Source: Terricaulis sp. (GTDB taxonomy: Bacteria > Pseudomonadota > Alphaproteobacteria > Caulobacterales > Aquidulcibacteraceae). Taken from it: 64,000 nt of DNA. Of the stretch, positions 29,617 to 39,739 are shown one piece after another. A program made the translations under genes and the position numbers. The notes beneath the pieces are model-generated. The model was given only the letters and a program-made list of their open reading frames with translations, made no database searches and was not told where the DNA came from. The stretch is taken from positions 62,001-126,000 of the forward strand of contig JANPZV010000004.1 of assembly GCA_024707365.1 (NCBI GenBank). Reading direction: 5' to 3'. Position 1 is the first letter of the stretch. Each line of letters begins with the position of its first letter.

Positions 29617-30536
29617 GAGCGCGCCGCGGCAAGCGGCCTCCGCAAGATCCGCCGCAGCGCGGGCGCCGCAAGGCCGCCCCGGCGCAGCACGAGCCGATGT
29701 CGCGCCTGGCGCGCATCAAGCTCAATGGCGGGCTGCGCGAAGAGGATATTCACGTTTCGGGCAAGAGCCTCATCACCGCGCTTGGCGGGCTGGTCCTGTT
29801 TATCGGCATCTCCGTGGCGGGCGCGACGTGGCTTGGCTCATCTTTGTTTGACGTGCGCGAGGCGTTCGCGCGCGCGGCTGACGGCGCGGCGGCGAATGTC
29901 GGCTTTGCGGTAGCCGAAATCGAGATCGAGGGCGTGTCCGGTGCGCGCGAGGATGAAATCCGCGCGCTGATCCAGCCGGAGGGGCGCCGCTCCTTGCTGG
30001 CGCTTGATCCGTCTGATGTGCGCACGCGCGTGCAGAGCCTTGATTGGGTGGCCGATGCGCAGGTGCGCCGGCTTTGGCCTTCCACCATCGCCATCACCGT
30101 CGAGCGCCGCCAAGCGTACGCCCGCTGGGAAGAGGGCGGCGAGATTTCCGTGATCGATTATAATGGCGAGCGCCTGCTCACCGAACGCGCCGCCGATCAC
30201 CCGGAATTGCCGCTGGTGAAGGGCGTAGGCGCTGGCCCCGCCGCTGAGCCGCTGCTGATCGCGTTGGAAAACCTGCCGCAGACGCGCGCGCGCCTGGTTG
30301 AGCTGGTGCGCGTGGGCGATCGGCGTTGGGACGTGCGTTTGCAAAACGGGATGACGATCGCGTTGCCGGAAGATGCGCCGGCGCAAGCGCTCATCCAGCT
30401 TGAGCGCCTGCACAACGCGCATGCGCTGCTTGACCGTCCTTTGACTCAAATCGATCTGCGTGCGCCCGGCCTTGTCGCCGTGCGCGTGCATCCTTCACTT
30501 GCCGGCGGCGCACGCCCGCTATTGGGAGGCGCATAA
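29604..30536 (+). CDS. ftsQ: Cell division protein FtsQ
   Basis: N-terminal TM plus POTRA (VAEIEIEGVSGAREDEIRALIQ) and VERRQAYARWEEGG; position ddl-ftsQ-ftsA. Confidence 0.94.
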   Translation: MAAVRARRGKRPPQDPPQRGRRKAAPAQHEPMSRLARIKLNGGLREEDIHVSGKSLITALGGLVLFIGISVAGATWLGSSLFDVREAFARAADGAAANVGFAVAEIEIEGVSGAREDEIRALIQPEGRRSLLALDPSDVRTRVQSLDWVADAQVRRLWPSTIAITVERRQAYARWEEGGEISVIDYNGERLLTERAADHPELPLVKGVGAGPAAEPLLIALENLPQTRARLVELVRVGDRRWDVRLQNGMTIALPEDAPAQALIQLERLHNAHALLDRPLTQIDLRAPGLVAVRVHPSLAGGARPLLGGA

Positions 30537-31860
30537 TGGGCGTGGCTGTCCTCGATTTTGACGACGACTTTCTGCGCGCCGAAGCGCCCGCGCGCGCGCC
30601 TGCGCCGCTGGTGGCCGCGCTTGATGTCGGCGTGTCCAAAACCGTGTGCCTTGCCGCGCGCCATGATCCTGTTTTGGATTTTCATCCGGGGCGGCCGATG
30701 CGCGTCTCGGGCGTGGGCGTGCAAACCGCGCCGGCTGTCGCCTCCGGCAAAGCCGCTGATTTCGATGGCTGCGCCCGCGCCATCCGTGTGGCGATGGACG
30801 AGGCCGCCTTCATGGCCGGCGCGCCGATCCGCCGCGTCACCGCAACCTATTCAGGCCCCGGCCTCAACGCCGTGATTGTGCATGGCGGCGTGCGCGTGCG
30901 CGGCAAGATCATCGGCCATCGTGAGATTGAAGCGGCCATCGCCGCCGCGCTGCAAACCCAGCCCAAATCCGATCGCACCATCCTGCACGCCGAGCCGCTG
31001 CGCTTTTTCATCGATGACGGCGCGCCGGTGGATGACCCCACCGGCCATTCGGGCCGCACGCTGCAAGTTGAGGTTTGCGCCGTCTCGGCGCCGAGCCAAG
31101 CGATCAGTGCGCTCAAAGCCTGCGTGCGCCAAGCGGGCGCGGAGGTGGATGAGATCGTGCCGGGCCCATCGGCTGCTGGTTTTGCGGCGCTCACCCGCGA
31201 TGAACGCGAAGCGGGCGCGCTCGTGCTCGATATTAGGCGCCGGCGCCATTGGCATGGCGGTGTTTGCCGAAGAGGGGCTCGTGCACGCTGAAACCGTCAG
31301 CGTGGGCGGGGTGCGCTTGACGCGCGATCTCGCCGCCAAGCTGCGCACCAGCTACGCTGCGGCTGAGCGCGTGAAGCTCGCCTTCGGCGCCGTGAATGGG
31401 GCGTACGATCCGCGTGAAGCCATCGCCGCGCCAAGGCTTGGCCCGGATGGCCGCCTCGAAGCCGCCACCACGCTGCGTGGGGTGATCGCCGATACGCTGG
31501 CCGCGCCTCATGGAAATGCTGCTGCTGGCGCGCCAGCAGCTCGCGCGCGCCGGTTTCTCCGGCGGCGATGGCCCGCAACGCGCGGTGCTTGTCGGCGGCG
31601 GCGCGATGATCCCCGGCTTGCGCGAACTCGCGGTCGAAGCGCTAGGCATGCCCGTGCGCATCGGGCGGCCCGATGTTTCCGGCTTTGACCATGGCGAAGC
31701 TGGCCCCGCTTACGCGGCCGCTTCCGGCGCGCTGCGCTGGCGGCTCGACATCCCCGCGCCCGAGGATGACGATGAGGGCCAGCCCACGCTTGGCGATCTC
31801 ATCGGCGCCGTGCGCAACGGCGTCAGCAAAGCCTGGCGCTGGCTGCGGGATAATTTCTGA
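30536..31860 (+). CDS. ftsA: Cell division protein FtsA, frame breaks near 31235 and 31505
   Basis: ALDVGVSKTVCLAAR; LVLDI(GAGAIGMAVF); VLVGGGAMIPGL across three frames. Confidence 0.94.
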
Positions 31861-31863
31861 GCC

Positions 31864-33162
31864 TCATTGCGGCGCGCAGATGAACACGCTCAGGTAATTC
31901 GCCGTGAGCGTGCTTGACTGGCGTGTCGTCACGGCCACGCCTTCGCGCCCCAAGAAGGCGCGCAATGCGCCAACTTGCTCAGCCTCGCCCGCTTCGCCGC
32001 GGATTTCATCCTGGCTGACTCGGTAACCGGGGCGCTGGTTGACCGCTGCGGTGAGCACGCGCAAACGCGCGCTCCGCAGCTGGACGCCCAATTGGCCTGC
32101 GCTTTCACGCTGGCGGCGCTGCTCAGCTTCAAGCAGGCTCACCACGCGCTCGGCCTTCTGGCGCGCGCCTGCCACGCCTTCGCATGTGAACACATCGATA
32201 CGCCAGCCGATGCTGTCGCGCGTCTGCTGAATGACGTTCTGGATCTGCTCGGCGCTTTGTTCGATCGCTTGTTCGGCGGGGGACGGCGCTTGGCGCGCAT
32301 CGCCCGGCGATGCTGCGCCCGGCTGAACTGGCGCGGACGCCTGAAGCCCGGCGATCTCGTTCAAGAAATTCTGCTCGGTAATTTCAAATTGCCGGCGCTG
32401 TTCCTGCAATTGGCGCTGGGAATTCCATAAAAGCCCGCCCACGGCGCCGATGGCGATGAGGCTGACAAGGGCCAGGCCCACCAGGAGCCGTGCGCGGCTT
32501 CGCTGAACGGCAATGAGCTTATCGAGCTGCTTGCGCTGCTCATTGTTGCGCGATGTCTCAGCGGCCTCGCTCGCACTGATGAATTCGCGCTGGCTCGCTG
32601 TCGGCTCCGGCGCGCCAGGTTTCCAGGCTGCGAGCCATGTTTGTGCGGCGTCCAATTCTGCGCCGCGCATCAGCAATGATTCATCGTTGCTGTGTTCTCG
32701 CCAACGCGCGGCCATGTCGCCGAGGCGGGTATGCTCGCGAATCCAATCGATGTCGGTGCGCAGCGCGGTGGTGAGTTGCTTGAGCCCCGCGCCGAAGCTG
32801 CGGCCGCGTGTAAAATAAATGTAGTTCAGCCGCCGCAGCGCCTCGGGCGTTTGCGCCTCGTCAGTCTCGACAGACACGACAGGGAGTACGCGCTTGGCCA
32901 ATTCTTTCGCGCGGGCCAATTCCCACGCGCACCGCTCGGAGGCCACAGAGGCGGGGGTGATGACGTAGGCGATCGTGTCAGCTTGCTGCAGCAAGTGATT
33001 GAGCCGCGCCTGCCAATCCTCGCCCGGCACAATATCGTGCTGATCAAGAAACGGATCAAAGCCGGCCGCTTCGAGGCCAGCCATCAATTCCTCGGCGAAA
33101 GCGCTGGCGTCGCTTCGCGCGTAGGAAATGAAAATCCGCAGCGATTGGTGCGCCCCCGCCAT
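31864..33162 (-). CDS. TIR-domain protein with TM segment and C-terminal periplasmic (LytR_C/SPOR-like?) domain
   Basis: RIFISYARSDASAFAEELMAGLEAAGFDPFLD...YVITPASVASERCAWELARA (TIR, SxxCxxE); TM LLVGLALVSLIAIGAVGGLLW; then coiled coil and conserved-looking C-terminal domain. Confidence 0.85.
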   Translation of the reverse strand: MAGAHQSLRIFISYARSDASAFAEELMAGLEAAGFDPFLDQHDIVPGEDWQARLNHLLQQADTIAYVITPASVASERCAWELARAKELAKRVLPVVSVETDEAQTPEALRRLNYIYFTRGRSFGAGLKQLTTALRTDIDWIREHTRLGDMAARWREHSNDESLLMRGAELDAAQTWLAAWKPGAPEPTASQREFISASEAAETSRNNEQRKQLDKLIAVQRSRARLLVGLALVSLIAIGAVGGLLWNSQRQLQEQRRQFEITEQNFLNEIAGLQASAPVQPGAASPGDARQAPSPAEQAIEQSAEQIQNVIQQTRDSIGWRIDVFTCEGVAGARQKAERVVSLLEAEQRRQRESAGQLGVQLRSARLRVLTAAVNQRPGYRVSQDEIRGEAGEAEQVGALRAFLGREGVAVTTRQSSTLTANYLSVFICAPQ

Positions 33163-33219
33163 ATCCGCCTCCTGCGGAGACGCTAACCTAAGGTGAGGGC
33201 GCAGGCCAAGGCGTTTTCG

Positions 33220-34821
33220 CTATTGCCCGCCTTCGCCCGCGCCGCGCGGGATGGCTTGGTAATCGAGCACGAAGCGCTCAAGCAGGCGCACGGCGTAGGC
33301 GTTGGAGCCGTCCGGATTCCAATCGCTCGCGCCGCTCCATGCTGTGCCGGCAATGTCGATATGCGCCCAAGGCACCTCGCGGCTGATGAACTCGCCCACG
33401 AAATGCGCGCCGGTGCCCGCGCCGGGGCTGCCGCCGCTGTTTTTGATGTCGGCATAGGTGGAAGAAACTTCGCGGCCGTAGCTTGAGTGCAGCGGCAGGC
33501 GCCATAGCGGTTCGCCGGTGGCGCGCCCGGCGGCCTCCAATTGCGTCGCCAGCGCATCGTGGCGCGTGAACAGGCCCGCATATTCGTCCGCCAGCGCGCC
33601 AACCACCGCGCCCGTCAGCGTCGCCACATCGACCACGACGGACGGATTGAGCCGCGCGTCCGCGTAAGCCAGCGCATCGGCCAGCACGAGGCGGCCCTCG
33701 GCGTCAGTATTGGCGACCTCGATGGTTTTGCCGTTCATTGCCGTGAGCACATCGCCTGGGCGCATGGCCGCGCCGTCAGGCATGTTTTCGGCCAGCGCCG
33801 CGATCGCCACCACATGCACCGGCGCGCGTGAGCGCGAAAGCGCCAGCACCGCGCCCGTCACCGAAGCCGCGCCGGACATATCCCTGCGCATATTGCTCAT
33901 GCCGCCGCCGGTTTTGATGTTGAGGCCGCCGCTATCGAAGGTGATGCCTTTGCCGGCCAGCACGATCGGCCCGCCTTCGGGCGCGCCAGGGCCGCGATAG
34001 GTGATGATCATCATGCGCGGCGGCCGCTCGCTGCCTTGGCCAACCCCAAGGATCGCGCCCATGCCGAGCCGCTGCATCGCCGGAACGTCCAGCACCTGGA
34101 TGCTCACGCCGGCGACGCCCTGAAATTGCCGCCGCGCGCTTTCCACAAAGCTTTCAGGATAGATCACATTGGCCGGCGCGTTGGAGACATCGCGCGTCCA
34201 GGCCATGGCGTCGATCAGCGCGCGGCCGCGGCTTGTATAAAGCGCAGCAGCCTCCGCGCCTGTGTCACTGACGATCAGGGTGGGGCCAAGCGGCGCAGCG
34301 TTGCGCCGCGAGGATTGGAAAAGATCAGCGCGATATTCGCCAATGCCCATGCCGGCGGCCCATTCGGCCGCGGCGTCAGCGGGAAGGCCGCCGGCCAGAA
34401 CGGTGATGCGGCTTTCGCTGAGCAGCGACCGCCCGGCGACAGCGCCCGCCATTTGATAATCGAGCGCGCTGGGGGTTGCGCTAAGGCCCACGATCAAAAT
34501 CCGATCCCACGCGCCGATGCCGCGCAGTGAGAGCGTGGCGCGCGCGCCGTATTTGAAATCCGCTGAGGTCAGCGCCCGGGTGATCGCGGCGCGTTCATCA
34601 TCGCTCAGGCTCGCGCCACGGGCCTCGAGATCCTCCACCGCGCCCATCGGCAGCACCAAAGCGCCGCCGGCTTCCCCGGCGGCCGCTGCAAAGCTGATTG
34701 CGCGCTGCTGCTGCGCGGCGGGCTGGGTGATGACGGCGCGGGTCTGCGCCTCGGCGGGTGCGGCGAGCGTGGTCAAAGCAATGGCGGCCAGCGCTGTGCT
34801 GGCGAGAAGGCGCGTGAGCAT
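33220..34821 (-). CDS. Secreted M17-family leucyl aminopeptidase
   Basis: Signal peptide MLTRLLASTALAAIALTTLAAPAEA; LAGKGITFDSGGLNIKTGGGM, NTDAEGRLVLADAL. Confidence 0.93.
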   Translation of the reverse strand: MLTRLLASTALAAIALTTLAAPAEAQTRAVITQPAAQQQRAISFAAAAGEAGGALVLPMGAVEDLEARGASLSDDERAAITRALTSADFKYGARATLSLRGIGAWDRILIVGLSATPSALDYQMAGAVAGRSLLSESRITVLAGGLPADAAAEWAAGMGIGEYRADLFQSSRRNAAPLGPTLIVSDTGAEAAALYTSRGRALIDAMAWTRDVSNAPANVIYPESFVESARRQFQGVAGVSIQVLDVPAMQRLGMGAILGVGQGSERPPRMMIITYRGPGAPEGGPIVLAGKGITFDSGGLNIKTGGGMSNMRRDMSGAASVTGAVLALSRSRAPVHVVAIAALAENMPDGAAMRPGDVLTAMNGKTIEVANTDAEGRLVLADALAYADARLNPSVVVDVATLTGAVVGALADEYAGLFTRHDALATQLEAAGRATGEPLWRLPLHSSYGREVSSTYADIKNSGGSPGAGTGAHFVGEFISREVPWAHIDIAGTAWSGASDWNPDGSNAYAVRLLERFVLDYQAIPRGAGEGGQ

Positions 34822-35122
34822 GGAACCCCCAAAATGAACTTGGGCCAGTTTTCGGCAAAGCGCGCGGCAGGGGCAACCCTTGCCGCGACGTTTGGGGCCC
34901 TGGGCGCGACGACCTCTCACGGCGGATGCGGCATTCTGTTCCTCTGCGGCCGCCGCTTGGCGCGGCGGGCTTTGCGCCTTATTTTTCTCAGGCCAGCCTG
35001 CTTTAGCCCTAAATCCGCCGCGAGTGTTCCGGTACCTTAACGTACACTTAAGGCGGCCGTTTGAGGCTGCGGTGCCAGTGTGGGCGAATCATGCGAACCG
35101 AGGCCGGTGGAGCCGCGAAATT

Positions 35123-36481
35123 ATGAGCCATTTTAGCGCGCCGGGCGTGCAGGAATCCAAACCCCGCATCGTCGTGTTCGGCGTTGGCGGCGCGCCGGCG
35201 GCAACGCGGTGAACAACATGATCGACGCCGGCTTGCAGGGCGTTGAGTTTGTCGTCGCCAACACCGACGCCCAAGCGCTCACCCGCGCCAAGACGCCCAA
35301 CCGGCTCCAGCTTGGCCATTCCATCACCGAAGGCCTCGGCGCCGGCGCGCGCCCGGAGGTCGGCCAGGCCGCCGCGCAGGAAAGCACGCCTGAGATCATC
35401 GAGTTTCTTGAGGGCGCGCACATGGTGTTCGTCGCCGCCGGCATGGGCGGGGGCACCGGCACCGGCGCGGCGCCGGTGATTGCGCGCACCGCGCGCGAGC
35501 GCGGCATCCTCACCATCGCCGTCGTCACCAAGCCGTTTCACTTTGAGGGCCAGCGCCGCATGCAGCTGGCCGAGGCGGGCGTGCAGGAGCTGCGCAAGCA
35601 CGTCGATACGCTGATCGTCATTCCGAACCAAAATCTCTTCCGCGTCGCCAATGAGCGCACCACCTTCGCCGAAGCCTTCCAGCTTGCCGATCAGGTGCTT
35701 TACAGCGGCGTGCGCGGCGTCACCGATCTCATGGTGATGCCTGGCCTCATCAATCTCGATTTCGCGGACGTCCGCACCGTGATGGCCGAGATGGGCACCG
35801 CGATGATGGGCACCGGCGAAGGCGAGGGCCACAACCGCGCGCTCGAAGCCGCGCACGGCGCCATGGCTAACCCGCTGCTGGATATCGTCTCGATGCGCGG
35901 CGCCAAGGGCGTTTTGATCAACATCACCGGCGGCTTTGATATGACGCTCTACGAGGTCGATATCGCCGCCAACGAAATCCGCGCCGAGGTGGACGCCAAC
36001 GCCAACATCATCCTTGGCTCGACCTTTGACGAGAGCTTGGAAGGGCGCATGCGCGTTTCCGTGGTGGCCACCGGCATCGATGATGAAGCCATTGTCGGCC
36101 AGCAAACCATGGTCGAGCCCGCGCGCCGCGCGGCCGAGGCGCCGCTGCGCCGCCCGGCTGCAAACACCGCGCGCCCCGCGCAAGAGCCCGCGCCGCGCCC
36201 AGAGCCGGCGCCTTCGTTTGAAGAGCAGCGCCCGCGCTTTGCCAATGACGTGGAGCCCGAGCGCCGCAAGGGCGGCGGCTTTAATATGTTCGGCTGGAAA
36301 AAGCCCGAGCCGCGTGAGCGTGAACGCGACCGCGATGAGGGCGCCCGCGCCGCGCATCGAGGATTTCGGCGTTGAAGATGATCTCAACAAGCCCGCGCCG
36401 CGCGCGGCTGAGCCCGATCCTTCGCTCGACGAAGAGCTGGAAATTCCCGCTTTTCTGCGCAGGCAGATCAATCCGCGCTAA
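35123..36481 (+). CDS. ftsZ: Cell division protein FtsZ, frame breaks near 35190 and 36345
   Basis: [11 protein letters not shown](A)[22 protein letters not shown] tubulin signature, C-terminal [17 protein letters not shown]. Confidence 0.97.
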
Positions 36482-36609
36482 GCAAGCCGCGAAACCGGCA
36501 AGATCATTTCCATGCGACAGGATGCGCGCGCCCGCTTGCTTGCCGCAAGGGCGGGAGCCGTCCAAAACGCGCCCAGCCGCATGATGCGCGCGGCGAAGAG
36601 GGATGTCCG

Positions 36610-37881
36610 ATGAAATTTGAAACGCTCGCCGTCCACGCCGGATACGGCCCAGACCCGACAACGCGCGCCGTGGCGACGCCGATCTATCAGACGACGTCCT
36701 ACGCCTTCGACAGCACCCAGCACGGCGCGGATCTTTTCGATCTCAAGGTGGCGGGCAACATCTACACCCGCATCATGAACCCGACGACCGACGTGCTTGA
36801 ACAGCGCGTGGCCGCGCTTGAAGGCGGCGTCGCCGGGCTGGCGGTGGCTTCGGGGCAGGCGGCGATCACCTATGCGATCCTCACCATCGCCGAAGCGGGC
36901 GACAACATCATCGCCACCTCCACGCTTTATGGCGGCACCTATAATCTCTTCGCGCACACGCTGCCGCAATACGGGATCGAGGTGCGCTTTATCGATGCGG
37001 GCGATCCGGCCGCGATCGCCAAGCTGGCCGATGCGCGCACCAAGGCGGTGTTCTGCGAATCCATCGGCAATCCTTTGGGCAATGTGGTCGATTTCGGCGC
37101 GCTGGCGCAGGCCGCGCATGCGCAAGGGCTGCCGCTGATCGTCGATAACACGGTGCCCACGCCCTATCTCACGCGCCCGATCGAGCATGGCGCCGATATC
37201 GTGGTGCATTCGCTGACCAAATATATCGGCGGGCACGGCACCAGCATTGGCGGCATCATCATCGATGGCGGCAAGTTTCCGTGGGCCGAGCATAAAGAGC
37301 GCTTCCGCCGGCTGAATGAGCCGGAGGTGAGCTATCACGGCGTGGTCTATACCGAGGCGCTTGGCCCGGCCGCCTATATCGGGCGCGTGCGCACCGTGCT
37401 GCTGCGCAACACGGGCGCGGCGCTTTCGCCGTTCAATGCGTTCCTCATCCTGCAAGGGCTCGAAACGCTCGGCCTGCGCATGGATCGGCATGTCGAGAAC
37501 GCCAGCGCCGTCGCGAAATTCCTCAAAGGCCACGCCAAGGTGGAATGGGTGAATTATGCGGGGCTGGAAGATCATCCCTCGCACGCGCTGGTGCAGCGTT
37601 ATTTCGGCGGCAAAGCTTCTGGTTTGCTGACGTTTGGCGTGAAGGGCGGGCGCGATGCGGGCGGGCGCTTTCAGGATGCGGTGAAGGTGTTCACGCGCCT
37701 GGTGAACATCGGCGACGCCAAATCGCTGGTTTGCCACCCGGCCTCGACCACGCACCGCCAGCTTTCGCCCGATGAATTGAAGAAGGCCGGTGTCACCGAG
37801 GATACGGTGCGGCTCTCTGTCGGCATCGAACATATCGACGATCTCATCGCCGATTTGGATCAGGCGCTGGCGGCGGTGTAA
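36610..37881 (+). CDS. metY: O-acetylhomoserine aminocarboxypropyltransferase/sulfhydrylase
   Basis: ETLAVHAGYGPDPTTRAVATPIYQTTSYAF, YTRIMNPTTDVLEQR, VVHSLTKYIGGHGTSIGG. Confidence 0.92.
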   Translation: MKFETLAVHAGYGPDPTTRAVATPIYQTTSYAFDSTQHGADLFDLKVAGNIYTRIMNPTTDVLEQRVAALEGGVAGLAVASGQAAITYAILTIAEAGDNIIATSTLYGGTYNLFAHTLPQYGIEVRFIDAGDPAAIAKLADARTKAVFCESIGNPLGNVVDFGALAQAAHAQGLPLIVDNTVPTPYLTRPIEHGADIVVHSLTKYIGGHGTSIGGIIIDGGKFPWAEHKERFRRLNEPEVSYHGVVYTEALGPAAYIGRVRTVLLRNTGAALSPFNAFLILQGLETLGLRMDRHVENASAVAKFLKGHAKVEWVNYAGLEDHPSHALVQRYFGGKASGLLTFGVKGGRDAGGRFQDAVKVFTRLVNIGDAKSLVCHPASTTHRQLSPDELKKAGVTEDTVRLSVGIEHIDDLIADLDQALAAV

Positions 37882-37897
37882 CGGCGTGGGGCGGCGC

Positions 37898-39628
37898 TCA
37901 GCCGCCCCACAATTTCTTGCGCAGCGCCGCGTCGGTGGTGGTGAGTAGGCCGGCGCTGGCCAGATCGTCAAAGCGGGCGAGCGCGTTGCGCCGGTGCAGC
38001 TCAGCATCCAGCCCGCCCAGGCTTGCAAGGTGGCTTTCAATCACGGCGCAAAAGCGTTGGCCTGTGGGATCATCAGGCCCGAACAGCCGCGCGGCGAGCG
38101 ATAATTCATCTTCCCATGCGCCGCGCGCGGCGTCGCGATCGCCGCAGGCGCGCGCGGCAAGGCCAAGCCGCTCAAGCACCGTGGCCAGCGCCAGCGCCGC
38201 GTCGCGATTTTCTTGGTCCGCATGCGCGAGCGTCCAGCGCAGGCGCGCGCTTTCGTGGAAAGCCGCGCGCGCCGCGCCCGGATCGTTGTTTGCGAGCACC
38301 GCTTCGCCCAGCTTCACCAGCGCGCCCGCCAGGGCGCGTGCAAAGCGCGGATTTTGCGCATCGCATTGGTACGCGCGGCGGCGAAATTCGGCGGCGCGGG
38401 CAAAGGCGTCGGTGGTTTGCGCAGGCGCGCGCGCAGCTCGCGCCAACTCGCCCAGCCGATCCCAGCAGGCGCCCGCTTCGCCAAGCCAGGCCGCATCCGC
38501 ATCTGGCGCGCGCGCGTACGTATCGGCCCGGCGCAGCGCCAATTCCGCGCTTTCATGCGCGGTGTCGAGCGCGCCGCGGCGCAGGCCGTGATCGGCCTCG
38601 TCCAGCAGCGTATGGATAAGAAAGCGCGCGCCCGCTTCGCCGCCGTGTTCGGCGAGGTGTTCGGCCAGCGCGCGCGCTTGGCGCAAGCTGTCGCCAGCGC
38701 CTGCATCGTCGTTCAGCGCCGCAAGCAGCGCCGCGCGCGTGCGCCAAAGCCCGGCCAGGCCCCAGCGCTCGTCCGCATTGTTGAGCGCGAGGCGAATACG
38801 GGCGTGCAGCGCTTTATCCATCGCCGCGCGTGCGCGGGCGCCATCGCCGCGCGCGTATTCGGCTTCGGCCGCCAGCGCCCATGCATCCGAGAGCGTGGCG
38901 CGCCAGTGCGGCTCGTCTTGTTCGGTTGCGGCGAGCGCCTCAAAGCGGCCGATCGCTTCGCCCAGCCGGCGCAGCGCCGAGGTGGGGCGGCCATCATCCA
39001 GTTCGAGCGCGCCAAGGCGCATTTCCGCATCAGCGATGTCGGCGGCGAGTTCCGGCGGCTCGCCGATCTGCGCGGCGCAGGCGCGCAGCAGCGCCAAAGC
39101 GGCTTCCGCGCCAGCGCGCGCGCGCGCGAAATCACCGGCGCCGGCGTCGAGTTCGGCCAGCCTGCCGCGCGCGCGCGCGTACCAGCGCGAGGCGTCAGGG
39201 TCGCCGCGCGTGCGCGCCAGGATCGCATCCTCGATCTTGAGCACCGTCTCAAAATGCGAACGCGCCGCCGCATTTTCCCCCAACGCGCGAGAAAGCTCGC
39301 CCAGCATGAAGGCTGCGCGCGCCCGCGCGGCTTGGTCCACGCTCGTGGCCAGAACCGCTTCGGCCTCGGTGCGTGCGGCGGCGAAATCGCCCGCCTCGGC
39401 GCTCAGGCGCGCCGCCGCCAGGCGCGGGGCGGGGTCGAGCGGGGAGAGCCGCGCCGCCAGCGCCAGCGCCGCCAGCGCCCGCGCGCCATCGCCCCCGCGC
39501 TCGGCCAGGGCCGCCGCGCGCCGGGCCGCGAGCGCCGCCTCAGGGCCTCCCGCCTTGGCCTCGGCGAGCCAGAGATCGACTTGATCCAGCGCCAAATCTT
39601 GCCCCATTTTCAGCTTCTTCGGCCTCAT
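37898..39628 (-). CDS. TPR-repeat-like Ala-rich protein
   Basis: Long ORF of helical A-rich repeats with TPR-like periodicity. Confidence 0.65.
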   Translation of the reverse strand: MRPKKLKMGQDLALDQVDLWLAEAKAGGPEAALAARRAAALAERGGDGARALAALALAARLSPLDPAPRLAAARLSAEAGDFAAARTEAEAVLATSVDQAARARAAFMLGELSRALGENAAARSHFETVLKIEDAILARTRGDPDASRWYARARGRLAELDAGAGDFARARAGAEAALALLRACAAQIGEPPELAADIADAEMRLGALELDDGRPTSALRRLGEAIGRFEALAATEQDEPHWRATLSDAWALAAEAEYARGDGARARAAMDKALHARIRLALNNADERWGLAGLWRTRAALLAALNDDAGAGDSLRQARALAEHLAEHGGEAGARFLIHTLLDEADHGLRRGALDTAHESAELALRRADTYARAPDADAAWLGEAGACWDRLGELARAARAPAQTTDAFARAAEFRRRAYQCDAQNPRFARALAGALVKLGEAVLANNDPGAARAAFHESARLRWTLAHADQENRDAALALATVLERLGLAARACGDRDAARGAWEDELSLAARLFGPDDPTGQRFCAVIESHLASLGGLDAELHRRNALARFDDLASAGLLTTTDAALRKKLWGG

Positions 39629-39739
39629 TCGTTAACCGTCACAAACAGTAACGCAACGTGTGTTGTGCAGTGCGGCGCGGGCTCTTAATCAAAAGCATCG
39701 GGTCGGGGGGCCCAACTTGTCCTAGCGGGGGGACAAAGG

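Noticed and set aside
35123-36481. Programmed frameshifting in ftsZ/ftsA
   Set aside because: No slippery site plus pseudoknot pattern, and the same indel type occurs in many unrelated genes, so sequence error is the simpler explanation.
38213-39688. Long + strand ORF (491 aa) opposite the TPR protein
   Set aside because: Arg/Ala-rich shadow ORF typical of high GC; no recognisable domain, and the minus-strand TPR-like ORF is better supported.
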